Shown here piece after piece: positions 1 to 6,299 of a stretch of 7,930 bases of DNA (positions are counted from its first letter, which is position 1; each line of letters starts with the position of its first letter). Where the stretch lies: positions 1 to 7,930 of the forward strand of contig JADFQR010000049.1 of the NCBI GenBank assembly GCA_022561735.1. Direction: 5' to 3'. The notes beneath the pieces are model-generated. The model had not been told where the DNA came from. It saw only the letters and a program-made list of their open reading frames with translations, and searched no databases. This DNA is from Chloroflexota bacterium. Its GTDB lineage: Bacteria > Chloroflexota > Dehalococcoidia > UBA1151. Position numbers and translations under genes: made by a program.

Positions 1-1014
1 CGTCTTCTTCAACGCATGGGCATGGGCGCGGGCCGGCTGTACGGGCTGGAGAACGGCACCGCCGGCTGGGGCCTGGCCGGGTATGAACTGGAGTCCGGGG
101 CGGACCGGACGGACCTGCCAGAGCCCTCGCCGGACGGTGTTGTGGCGGCTGAGCGTTTCGCTCGCCGGGTGGCGGAAGAGGACGGGGTGGTCGTACTGGA
201 CGTTGCGGGACTGCGCGCTTTGATGGCGCGCCGTGAAGCGGAAACGGTGTACATCGTGGACGTTCGTTTGCGCGACGAGTACGAGGCGGGCCACATCCCC
301 GGTTGCACGTGGATGCCGGGCGGGCAGGCGGTGCAGACCGCAGACGCCGTAGCGGTGGTCCACAACGCGCCGATCGTATTTGTGTGTGACGGGGTGGCCC
401 GGTCGGCGATAGCGGCGTCATGGTACCGGCAGATGGGACATCGGCATGTGTACGCGGTGGACGGAGGGACAGTCGCGTGGGTCCGGGCCGGTCTGGAGCT
501 GGAAAGCGTTTCGCGGGCGCCCAACGTACGACCACCGACAGAGGAAATGATCGGCATCGATGAGGCGCGCTCAGAGACGCGTTCCATCGGGGCGGATGAG
601 CTGGCCTCCGGTGCATGGGAAGCGGTGCTGTTCGTCGGCGCCAGCGCGGAGTTCGCAGCCGGCCACGTACCGGGTGCGCACTGGGTGTCCCGCGGTGTTC
701 TGGAGGACGACGCGGCCGCAACGATCCCCGGGCTCGAATCCCCGGTCGTCACCATATGCGGCGACTCCGGCGTAAGCGCTGCGCTGGCCGCAGCGACACT
801 GTCGGAGATGGGCTATCGCGACGTGGCGTGGCTCGACGGCGGCATGGAGGCGTGGCGAGCCGGTGGCGGACCCGTGGAGACCGGGTTGACCGGGGTGATG
901 GCGTCCCCGCTGGACGTACTTCCGGCAGGAACGAACCGCAGTTACGGTGACATGATCAACTACCTGCGGTGGGAGACGGCGCTGGGACGCAGCGCGGGCG
1001 GCGGGTCGGGGTGA
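1..1014 (+). CDS. Multi-domain rhodanese-like sulfurtransferase, 5'-truncated
   Basis: Rhodanese domains carry sulfane sulfur on an active-site cysteine and pass it to acceptors such as cyanide or thiols; the substrate here is unknown. The frame is open from base 1, and the first in-window Met (base 16) falls inside a rhodanese C-terminal end (GLENGTAGWGLAG), so the true start is upstream. Numbering from that Met, a second domain spans about residues 55-165 with DVRLRDEYEAGHIPG and the loop C124-DGVARS. A third spans about 185-285 with AGHVPGAHWVS and the loop C248-GDSGVS, ending DGGMEAWRAGG. The C-terminal segment NRSYGDMINYLRWE is, from memory, typical of these tandem proteins. The third-domain loop lacks the Arg at Cys+5 that the second has (R129), so its specificity or activity may differ. 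No signal peptide or membrane segment is visible in the part present. It ends directly against the stop of the convergent membrane-protein gene. The family call is firm; the physiological role is not known. Confidence 0.9.
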   Translation, partial: RLLQRMGMGAGRLYGLENGTAGWGLAGYELESGADRTDLPEPSPDGVVAAERFARRVAEEDGVVVLDVAGLRALMARREAETVYIVDVRLRDEYEAGHIPGCTWMPGGQAVQTADAVAVVHNAPIVFVCDGVARSAIAASWYRQMGHRHVYAVDGGTVAWVRAGLELESVSRAPNVRPPTEEMIGIDEARSETRSIGADELASGAWEAVLFVGASAEFAAGHVPGAHWVSRGVLEDDAAATIPGLESPVVTICGDSGVSAALAAATLSEMGYRDVAWLDGGMEAWRAGGGPVETGLTGVMASPLDVLPAGTNRSYGDMINYLRWETALGRSAGGGSG

Positions 1015-1877
1015 CTACAGGCCGGTGACAGGGACGTTGACGCGCCCACGGAATCGATTCGCCGCAAGGTCCATGAGGACCACAAGTTGTGCAACGCTCC
1101 ATGCGAACGGAATGTAGCCGCCATAGCCGAGAAGCGGCATCTCGAACACCGGGATGAAATCCAGTAGCGGGATGTCGTAGGTCCATTTCGGAAATGCCCA
1201 GAAGTTCCAGAACTCCCACAGCCCGCCACAGAGCAGGCCGGCCCCGGCGATGATCGCCGCCCGCCGCCATATGCCGGCGAACAGTTCCGCGATGATCGAT
1301 CTGCCTCCGGCCGCGGCGACAACCCCGTCCATGACCAGGAAAGGCGCCACCCAGACGAGCGGGTAGAAGATGGCCGGAAAGGCGAGCGTTGCGGCTTCTG
1401 ATGCGATGCCCGCTCCCACCATAAAACCGGCAAGACCGGCCAGGCGCGAGATGTCGCCGGGCGATCAGTGCTGTCCGTTCCTGCCGTGAACCGCGTCAAC
1501 CGTCCGATCATCGCCGTCGCCGACACGAGCGCGGGGACGACGGTGGCGAATGAGATCGAGGCGAACACGGCATACCCGAGATCGCTGTACTGGTCGATAC
1601 CCACGTACTCCCAGTTCGCTGTCCGGCCGTTCACCGCCTCGAAGTACCACCAGAGCGGGACGGACACCGCTGCGAGCACGATGTGCCGCCGGATGCCCGG
1701 GTACGCCCCTGCAACCGTCCACATGAGCAGCGCTGCCCCGGTCCATAGCAACGCGAAGGCGATCGGGTTCAGGTAGCCGGCCGTCGTCCAGATAGCGATC
1801 CACCCGGGAACCATCAGGGCAACACCGGCTGCGAGCCGGGCGCTGGTCATCCGTCCCGGCGTCGCTCCCGCGATCAC
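1015..1877 (-). CDS. Uncharacterised multi-pass membrane protein, interrupted by a frameshift
   Basis: I do not recognise the family by name. The N-terminal part is read from GTG at 1877 (an ATG at 1850 is an alternative) to about 1460. The rest continues in another frame from about 1464 to the TAG at 1017-1015. Joined, they give about 287 residues with roughly eight hydrophobic segments, four in each half. The first half contains LWWYFEAVNG...NWEYVG and the second GLWEFWNFWAFPKWTY, aromatic motifs at the same place in each half, which suggests an internal duplication. The second half also has FEMPLLGYGGYIPFAWS. The W-x-x-F...W-x-Y pattern faintly recalls lycopene-cyclase-domain membrane proteins, but that is speculation. 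The GTG start overlaps the TGA of the upstream M48 peptidase gene (GTGA), so the two are probably co-transcribed and translationally coupled. The frameshift is either a sequence error or a real lesion. Neither half has an internal stop in its own frame. Confidence 0.7.
1445..1467 (-). other. Frameshift site within the membrane-protein gene
   Basis: Upstream of here the coding frame reads RFTAGTDSTDR. Downstream the membrane-protein sequence continues in another frame as PGDISRLAGLAGFM. The second frame is closed by TGA at 1467-1465, so the change of frame must lie between about 1464 and 1445. It corresponds to loss of one base, or a -1 shift. A GGG run (1459-1461) lies in this interval and is a plausible place for a missed base. 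No classic X-XXY-YYZ slippery heptamer is visible, so programmed frameshifting is not favoured. Confidence 0.7.
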
Positions 1878-3043
1878 GACCCGGCGGCCCCGGCGTCCGT
1901 CGTCGCGCTGGATCGCTCACGCGCCATGGCGATCCGTTTATCGATCGCCGGATGTGAGTGGAACAGGATCTCGAAGAGACGCCTGGGGTTGCGGTCCGCC
2001 AGGTTCTGCCCGGCCAACTTATCCATCGCCCTGGCGAAACTGTCCGGATCATCGATCGTATCCAGGGCGAACCGGTCGGCGCTCGCTTCACGCCACCGGG
2101 AGTAGCCGTTTACGAGAGGAAGCGCCAGCAGGGACACGGCGATCAGGATAAGGGCCAGGGCCGGTATTCCCGCCAGGTCCTCCCTACCCGTGAGGTCGAG
2201 CGGCCCATCGAGCCACCCGATCACAAGATGGATCGCCAGGAAACTCAGGAACGTGACCGGGGTTTGAACCAGGATGAAGTTTCGGATATCGCCGCTGACG
2301 TGATGGCCCAGCTCGTGCGCAAGGACGGCCTCGATCTCGTCCGGCTCGTATGTATCGAGCATCGTGTCCGAGACGATCACTTTACGCGTGTTGCCCCAAC
2401 CGACGACGGCGGCGTTGGAGCGTTTCGATTTGGCCGATAGCTTCCAGACCGAGGCGTTGATCGCACGTACGCCCACCCGTTCACACAATCCGAGAAGCCG
2501 ATCGCGGACCGGACCCTCCGGCAGCGGCTCGAACTTGTAAAAGATCGGCATGAGCAATACAGGCGCCAGGTTGGTCAGCAGCACGACGAAGACCGTGAAT
2601 CCGGCGCCCGCAATCAACCACCAGGTATTTGGGAACGCATCTATCAACCCGTACAGGGCGGCCGCTCCAGCGACACCGAACGCAAGCCCGATTACCAGTC
2701 CCTTGACCCAGTCCTTAACCCAGCTACCGAATAACTGGACTGACAAACCGGCCCGCCGCTCAAGGAAGAGACTGCCGTAGACGTGTGGCAGAAACGTCAG
2801 GATGTTTAGAGCGAAGTACAGGTAGATGAAAAGAATCGCTGCACCGAGGGGCCGGGAGCCGGTGAGCCCTTCCGTCCGGTCACGCAACCACTCGTCCGCG
2901 ACGGTGAGGGTCAGCGCCAGTAGCAGCCCGATGGTCAGCACAAAACTAACGATCGACGCGATCCGCTTGAATTTCCGGTAGCGACGGGCTTCCGAATCGG
3001 TGAGGGGAGGGAGGGTCAGGGGATCGTTGGCGCGGTCATCCAT
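1874..3043 (-). CDS. M48-family integral-membrane zinc metallopeptidase (Ste24/CAAX prenyl protease-like)
   Basis: Ste24-type proteases are multi-pass membrane metallopeptidases that cleave membrane-associated peptides or misfolded proteins; the bacterial substrates are mostly unknown. Numbering from the upstream GTG at 3073 (subtract 10 for the ATG used here), the zinc motif HELGHH is at 253-258. The third-ligand glutamate lies in EASADRFAL (E329), and the conserved C-terminal SHPAIDKRI is at 373-381. Hydrophobic segments lie near 40-60, 77-98, 125-145, 152-177, 267-287 and 303-322, matching the Ste24 layout. The length (389-399 aa) is normal for the family, and all catalytic residues seen are intact. 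I prefer ATG 3043 because the product then begins with a polar MDDRAND segment, as is usual; GTG 3073 adds ten residues. Neither start has a clear Shine-Dalgarno site. It is the first gene of a pair, with its TGA overlapping the start of the downstream membrane-protein gene. Confidence 0.92.
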   Translation of the reverse strand: MDDRANDPLTLPPLTDSEARRYRKFKRIASIVSFVLTIGLLLALTLTVADEWLRDRTEGLTGSRPLGAAILFIYLYFALNILTFLPHVYGSLFLERRAGLSVQLFGSWVKDWVKGLVIGLAFGVAGAAALYGLIDAFPNTWWLIAGAGFTVFVVLLTNLAPVLLMPIFYKFEPLPEGPVRDRLLGLCERVGVRAINASVWKLSAKSKRSNAAVVGWGNTRKVIVSDTMLDTYEPDEIEAVLAHELGHHVSGDIRNFILVQTPVTFLSFLAIHLVIGWLDGPLDLTGREDLAGIPALALILIAVSLLALPLVNGYSRWREASADRFALDTIDDPDSFARAMDKLAGQNLADRNPRRLFEILFHSHPAIDKRIAMARERSSATTDAGAAGS

Positions 3044-3106
3044 GGCGCTAAGGATTATCGCCGTTCTCGGCACGGGAGTGTCGTACGAAAAAGAAAGTGA
3101 CGCGAA

Positions 3107-3139
3107 GATGCCCCAGGTGACGCGGTCACCTGAGGCATC
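3107..3139 (-). terminator. Hairpin terminator after the K/D-tailed exported protein gene
   Basis: Arms at 3107-3121 and 3125-3139 form a 15-bp stem with one mismatch and a GCG loop. Read on the minus strand, the stem is followed by TTCGCGTC and then a T-rich CTTTCTTTTTCG. It lies about 67 bases past the stop of the gene ending at 3207, and the T-rich side fits minus-strand termination. The poly-T tract is not immediately adjacent, so it is not a textbook intrinsic terminator. Confidence 0.6.
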
Positions 3140-3158
3140 CTGATACGGCTTCCGGCCC

Positions 3159-3180
3159 GGCGGCTCATTCAGTGGCCGCC
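3159..3180 (-). other. Second small hairpin in the same 3' region
   Basis: GGCGGC (3159-3164) and GCCGCC (3175-3180) are perfect 6-bp inverted arms around a 10-base loop. The element lies between the stop at 3207 and the larger hairpin at 3107-3139. It has no T tract and may simply protect the 3' end or assist termination. Confidence 0.35.
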
Positions 3181-3206
3181 ACGATTACGGGTTTTTACGG
3201 TCCGGC

Positions 3207-4322
3207 TTAATCGTCGTCCTTGTCCTTGTCCTTGTCTTTGTCCTTGTGCTTGTCTTTGCTCTCGCTCTCGTCCTTGTCCTTGTGCTTGCTCTCGCTCTCG
3301 TCTTCGCCCTCAAGATCCAACCAGACGGCTTTGCCGGGATCGATCACCACTTTGTTGAGAAGACTTCCGGGATCCGGCTCGAAAAGTTGGCCGTTCAACG
3401 CCAGCACCCGGACAGTCAGCTTTCCTGTCAGCTTCATAAGAGTGAGGCCGTTTACTTCTACCGGTTGCCCCGTGAACGGATCGATGATCACGTCACTGCC
3501 GTCCGGTGGCAGAATCCAGAAACGGCCGGTGTCTACGATGTCCAGAACGGTCGAGAGGAACAGAGTTCGCACGACAGGCGGGAGCGGGTTGTCCGTGGTG
3601 CAAAACAGGATCCCCGGCAACGGAAGGTACGGAGGTGTGACCGCAGGATCGTCCCCTGGAGTGAAAGCCGGGTTGTCGGTGAAACAGCCATAAAGCGCGT
3701 CTCCGACGCGGTTTATGTTCAGCCGGGCGCTCCCAACCAGGACATCGCCGGTTCCGGAGAGAATCGTGAAGGTGCTCTCAAGCTTGCCCTTGATGTCGCC
3801 GGAGTACATATCGAGTCCGGTGGTCAATTCGGCCGGCAACCCGAGCCCGAATGGCGGTGATAGCTGCCAGAAACCAACCAGCAAGGGGTCCAGATCAACC
3901 GCCGGCGTGGTCGTCGTTTTGACCTTCGTCAGTTTTGCCCTTGAGGTGTGCAGGCTGATATTTGCTGCGTTATTGAGGAGTGATTTGGTCGCATCGCAGG
4001 CGGGGCCATCAGGGTGTGGGCCGCATCCCGTCACAAACGTGGGGGCCGCTATCACGCCCTCGTTCGTTGTTTCAAGAACAATTTTCTTGATCAAGCCAAA
4101 CTTTTCGATCTTCTTTTTGCCCTTGCGAAATTTTATTTCGAGTATTTCCGTGCTCGTCGCATCGGGTCCTACCAACTCTGCCGGTCCGACGAACTGGAGC
4201 GGGGCGAATGCTTCAAACTGGGTCTTTTGTTTCCTGGGTCCCGTAGCGGACGCGACCGCCGCAACGCTCAACATGAGGGCGATGGCGACTACCACTGTCG
4301 CCGCGACATTGCGCAACTTCAT
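3207..4322 (-). CDS. Exported protein of unknown function with K/D/E/S-rich C-terminal tail
   Basis: I do not recognise this 371-residue protein. It starts with a clear Sec signal peptide: MKLRN, a hydrophobic core at about residues 6-23, and a likely cleavage after ASA (residue 26). The mature part has four cysteines, C100 and C109 in a TGCGPHP...ACDAT segment and C213 and C241 in two similar CFTDNP and CTTDNP segments, so two disulfides are plausible outside the cytoplasm. The middle is rich in beta-type stretches (DIKGKLESTFTILSG; GLTLMKLTGKLTVRVLALNG). Residues about 338-371 are almost only K, D, E, S and H, probably a disordered, highly charged extension. There is no lipobox, sorting motif or enzymatic motif. 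ATG 4322 is supported by GGAGA 8 bases upstream. It appears to be transcribed alone: 247 bases separate it from the hydrolase gene upstream, and a hairpin lies downstream. A structural, surface or ion-binding role is only a guess. Confidence 0.85.
   Translation of the reverse strand: MKLRNVAATVVVAIALMLSVAAVASATGPRKQKTQFEAFAPLQFVGPAELVGPDATSTEILEIKFRKGKKKIEKFGLIKKIVLETTNEGVIAAPTFVTGCGPHPDGPACDATKSLLNNAANISLHTSRAKLTKVKTTTTPAVDLDPLLVGFWQLSPPFGLGLPAELTTGLDMYSGDIKGKLESTFTILSGTGDVLVGSARLNINRVGDALYGCFTDNPAFTPGDDPAVTPPYLPLPGILFCTTDNPLPPVVRTLFLSTVLDIVDTGRFWILPPDGSDVIIDPFTGQPVEVNGLTLMKLTGKLTVRVLALNGQLFEPDPGSLLNKVVIDPGKAVWLDLEGEDESESKHKDKDESESKDKHKDKDKDKDKDDD
3211..3305 (-). repeat. Degenerate hexamer repeat encoding the KD/ES tail
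   Basis: The plus strand shows an array of 6-base units such as TTGTCC and CTCTCG with small variations, and a longer block (TCCTTGTGCTTG then CTCGCTCTCG) that occurs twice. Because the units are multiples of three bases, changes in copy number would keep the frame. Read on the minus strand they encode alternating KD and ES dipeptides at the C-terminus of the exported protein. The array is imperfect, so it is an old or selected repeat rather than a fresh microsatellite. Confidence 0.8.
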
Positions 4323-4330
4323 CGTTTATA

Positions 4331-4335
4331 TCTCC
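4331..4335 (-). promoter_or_regulatory. Ribosome binding site GGAGA for the tailed exported protein
   Basis: GGAGA read on the minus strand lies 8 bases before ATG 4322. This fixes the start, which also begins a well-formed signal peptide. Confidence 0.65.
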
Positions 4336-4565
4336 AGTGCAAGTCCAGGTCGGAACTTGGACGCCCAGCGTGCCCCGAATTTCTTAATCCCCCACGGTTG
4401 CGGGGAAGTGGCAATCAGGCGTCGGCAGGCTAAGCGGAACGGACGTGGAGAGTCAGTAGTTGACGGTCCCGGATCAGTTGCGGGAAGTACACGTTTGGTG
4501 GTCAGACGGTGTGCGCCGGGCGCAGACCCGGGGCACGATCAAGGCGCGGCGACTACCGGGGCGGG
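4336..4565. other. Intergenic region, no gene seen
   Basis: This separates the hydrolase gene from the exported-protein gene on the same strand and must hold the latter's promoter, but no convincing -35/-10 pair stands out. A 5-bp hairpin (TGCGC, CGG loop, GCGCA; 4512-4524) is the only clear inverted repeat and has no T tract. The plus-strand open frame crossing this region is mostly antisense to the exported-protein gene and does not look coding. Confidence 0.5.
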
Positions 4566-4577
4566 AGGATTAATCCT
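4566..4577. other. 12-bp perfect palindrome across the hydrolase stop codon
   Basis: AGGATTAATCCT is a perfect palindrome that includes the TAA stop (4572-4570). It may be chance, a short protein-binding site, or part of a weak 3' structure. Confidence 0.35.
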
Positions 4578-5358
4578 CGTTTGGAGAGCCGATGTTGCGA
4601 CCACGTTTCGTCATCAACACACGCCTGAGGATGCGCGCCGAGCGGTCGATTGACGTGGCGCCAGAGTCAAATGGGCCGGGGGGGCCGTGTCCCGGCAGCA
4701 GCAGCGTGCCGGGACTTTCTTGGAGGCGGCGTTTCAAGGTGTTCAGGGTGTCGGTCTGGACTTGCAATTCATTTGGCGGCTGGCGGCGCGATGTAAACAC
4801 TTCAGCGAGGAATGTCGCCCAGTGTCGCCGGGACGGCCCGTAGAGCGCGTCCCCGCACAGCAGGACCTGCGCGTCGGCGTCGTGAAAGCCGATGGAGCTG
4901 TCGGTGTGCCCCGGGAGCGACACGACCTCCAGTTCACGGCCGCCCGTCAGGCGGATACGGTCACCTTGCGCAAGCGAGTGGGTGATTTCGAATCCCGGGT
5001 AGCGGAACAGTGCGGGCACGCCGTCCGGCCCGCCGTTCCTCAGCATCTGACGGTCCCCTTCTGCGGCCCAGATCTCGATCCCGTCATTCGCACATCGCCC
5101 TCCCGATCCGGCGTGGTCGGCATGGCCGTGGGTGATGTAGATGCGCTGGATCTTTTCCCCGGGGAATGACTTCGCGAGCAACGCCCGGAGGTCTGCATAC
5201 AGATCGGACGGACCGCAATCCACCAGGCACAGGCCATCAGGGGTTTCCAGGATGTAGACGTTTAGCCGCAGGCTCACACAGTTGCCCAGCAACATAGGCA
5301 GGCGAAGCTCGACGCGCGATATACCGGGCGTGATCTCCGTGGGGCCGCTGATAATCAA
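4570..5358 (-). CDS. Metallo-beta-lactamase-fold hydrolase
   Basis: The 262-residue product has the full binuclear-metal set of the MBL superfamily: THGHADH (H77, H79, D81, H82), LPGHTD (H151), LCGD (D170) and LLPGHG (H224). The N-terminal part, with LNVYILETPDGLCLVDCGPSD, is the usual first beta-sheet of the fold. Length is typical of small cytoplasmic MBL hydrolases (glyoxalase II, lactonase and related groups), and there is no signal peptide. The substrate cannot be told from sequence. The start is TTG 5358: the frame has no ATG or GTG between the upstream in-frame stop (TAA at 5394-5392) and TTG, and TTG keeps the EITPGISRVEL opening typical of the family. A GGGACA stretch just upstream is a weak ribosome site. 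It begins 29 bases after the methyltransferase gene on the same strand, so the two are probably one operon. The C-terminal residues after about 235 form a short basic helix. Confidence 0.9.
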   Translation of the reverse strand: MIISGPTEITPGISRVELRLPMLLGNCVSLRLNVYILETPDGLCLVDCGPSDLYADLRALLAKSFPGEKIQRIYITHGHADHAGSGGRCANDGIEIWAAEGDRQMLRNGGPDGVPALFRYPGFEITHSLAQGDRIRLTGGRELEVVSLPGHTDSSIGFHDADAQVLLCGDALYGPSRRHWATFLAEVFTSRRQPPNELQVQTDTLNTLKRRLQESPGTLLLPGHGPPGPFDSGATSIDRSARILRRVLMTKRGRNIGSPNED

Positions 5359-5387
5359 TGTCCCAACATGACCGGGCTTAGCCGTGA

Positions 5388-6278
5388 CTAATTACGGGGC
5401 GCAACCACGCCGAGGGCGATATCGGTGTATCCAAACACCCGGCCATGCAAGCTACCGTCACTGCGCATGAGATAGGCGTTCTGAAGTTCTTCGGGACCGA
5501 GAAGCGATTCGAGCTCGATGCCGAAGTCGCGTAGAAACGCCTCGCATTCACCTTCCTCAATTCCGAAAATGTACGGTTCCCCCCGGGACGCGACGTAGTT
5601 GGCCGCGAGGCGAGCTCCGTAATAGTCGCAAGTGCCGTCGATGACCGACCGATACAGATAGTCAAAGACCAGAGAACTGCCCGGCTGAGAATGTTGAGCG
5701 ATGAAGGTCAGCGTCTCCTCCACGGCTTCGGGCGTGATGTACATACACACGCCTTCCCATATGAAGAACGTCTTCTTTTGCGGCTCGTAGCCGCTTGCAG
5801 GCAATCTGGCGTCCAGGCGTTCCGCGTTGAAGTCCATATCTACGAACACGACGTGGCCGGGCAGTTCGCCGAGAGCCCTGCCAAGGTACTGCTTCTTCCG
5901 GGCCTGCGTCGCTGGCTGGTCCACTTCGAATACCTTGACATTCTCTAGCTGCCGGGCAAATCGATACGGCCTGGAATCGTATCCCGCGCCGAGGATGACA
6001 AGCTGCTGGATACCGCCATCGATGGCCTGGGTCAACATCGCGTCGATGTGTTTCGTGCGGGCGGTGTGGAAGTAATAGCCACCCGGTACGCGTTTTTGAA
6101 AGGTGCGCAATGCCAGGGCAGTTAGCGGCTTGAACCCCGCGATCAGTCGGAATTTCCTGCCTAGAAAGCTCACCGCCATATAGTCCGGGTTGCGTACGGC
6201 CTCGTCTTTTTCCTTGGCCCCGGCAGCTCGCCACGTGGCGACGCCTTCCGCCGTGTAGCTGGGCTTGTCGGTGGTCAT
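5388..6278 (-). CDS. Class I SAM-dependent methyltransferase, TIGR00027/leucine carboxyl methyltransferase-like family
   Basis: The 296-residue protein shows the pattern of this family in order: an N-terminal helical cap, then RTKHID (from R74), the SAM-binding QLVILGAGYDSRPYRF (about 92-107), the acidic EVDQP (118-122), DMDF (147-150), and FIWEGVCMYITPEAVEETL (about 172-190). The last is the EG...Y motif conserved in the family. The length is normal and no key motif is missing. These enzymes use S-adenosylmethionine to methylate small molecules or carboxyl groups, for example in polyketide-type pathways; most bacterial members have no known substrate. ATG 6278 is the first good start; only a weak GGA lies about 9 bases upstream. 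It is the first gene of a pair with the MBL hydrolase, which could act on the methylated product or an ester or lactone; that link is inference. No other biosynthetic gene is next to it. Confidence 0.88.
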   Translation of the reverse strand: MTTDKPSYTAEGVATWRAAGAKEKDEAVRNPDYMAVSFLGRKFRLIAGFKPLTALALRTFQKRVPGGYYFHTARTKHIDAMLTQAIDGGIQQLVILGAGYDSRPYRFARQLENVKVFEVDQPATQARKKQYLGRALGELPGHVVFVDMDFNAERLDARLPASGYEPQKKTFFIWEGVCMYITPEAVEETLTFIAQHSQPGSSLVFDYLYRSVIDGTCDYYGARLAANYVASRGEPYIFGIEEGECEAFLRDFGIELESLLGPEELQNAYLMRSDGSLHGRVFGYTDIALGVVAPRN

Positions 6279-6287
6279 GTGGCGTCC

Positions 6288-6299
6288 AATCTGCAGATT
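6288..6299. promoter_or_regulatory. 12-bp perfect palindrome just upstream of the methyltransferase start
   Basis: AATCTGCAGATT is a perfect palindrome ending 9 bases before ATG 6278, in the ribosome-loading region. It could be a dimeric repressor's operator. No second copy was seen in the window. Confidence 0.35.

Noticed and set aside
9..755. Long minus-strand open frame opposite the rhodanese gene
   Set aside because: Its product is Ser/Thr/Pro/Arg-rich with no family features and lies wholly antisense to a clear rhodanese; it is a GC-rich shadow.
960..1445. Continuation of the membrane-protein N-terminal frame to 960
   Set aside because: After about residue 140 the sequence turns Arg/Ser/Pro-rich and loses all hydrophobic segments, and it runs into the rhodanese gene. 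The true continuation is in the other frame.
1455..1467. Programmed -1 frameshift in the membrane-protein gene
   Set aside because: No slippery heptamer or obvious downstream pseudoknot; a sequence error or lesion is simpler.
1465..2091. Minus-strand open frame of 208 residues overlapping the protease and membrane genes
   Set aside because: Arg/Asp/Gly-rich shadow of two better-supported reading frames.
3220..4653. Plus-strand open frames opposite the tailed exported protein, including Leu/Ser-repeat and Val/Leu-repeat starts
   Set aside because: The repeats are simply the reverse of the KD/ES-coding array, and the minus-strand gene has a signal peptide and ribosome site.
6229..6242. 14-bp palindrome TCGCCACGTGGCGA
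   Set aside because: It lies inside the methyltransferase coding sequence and is readily explained by chance in GC-rich coding DNA.
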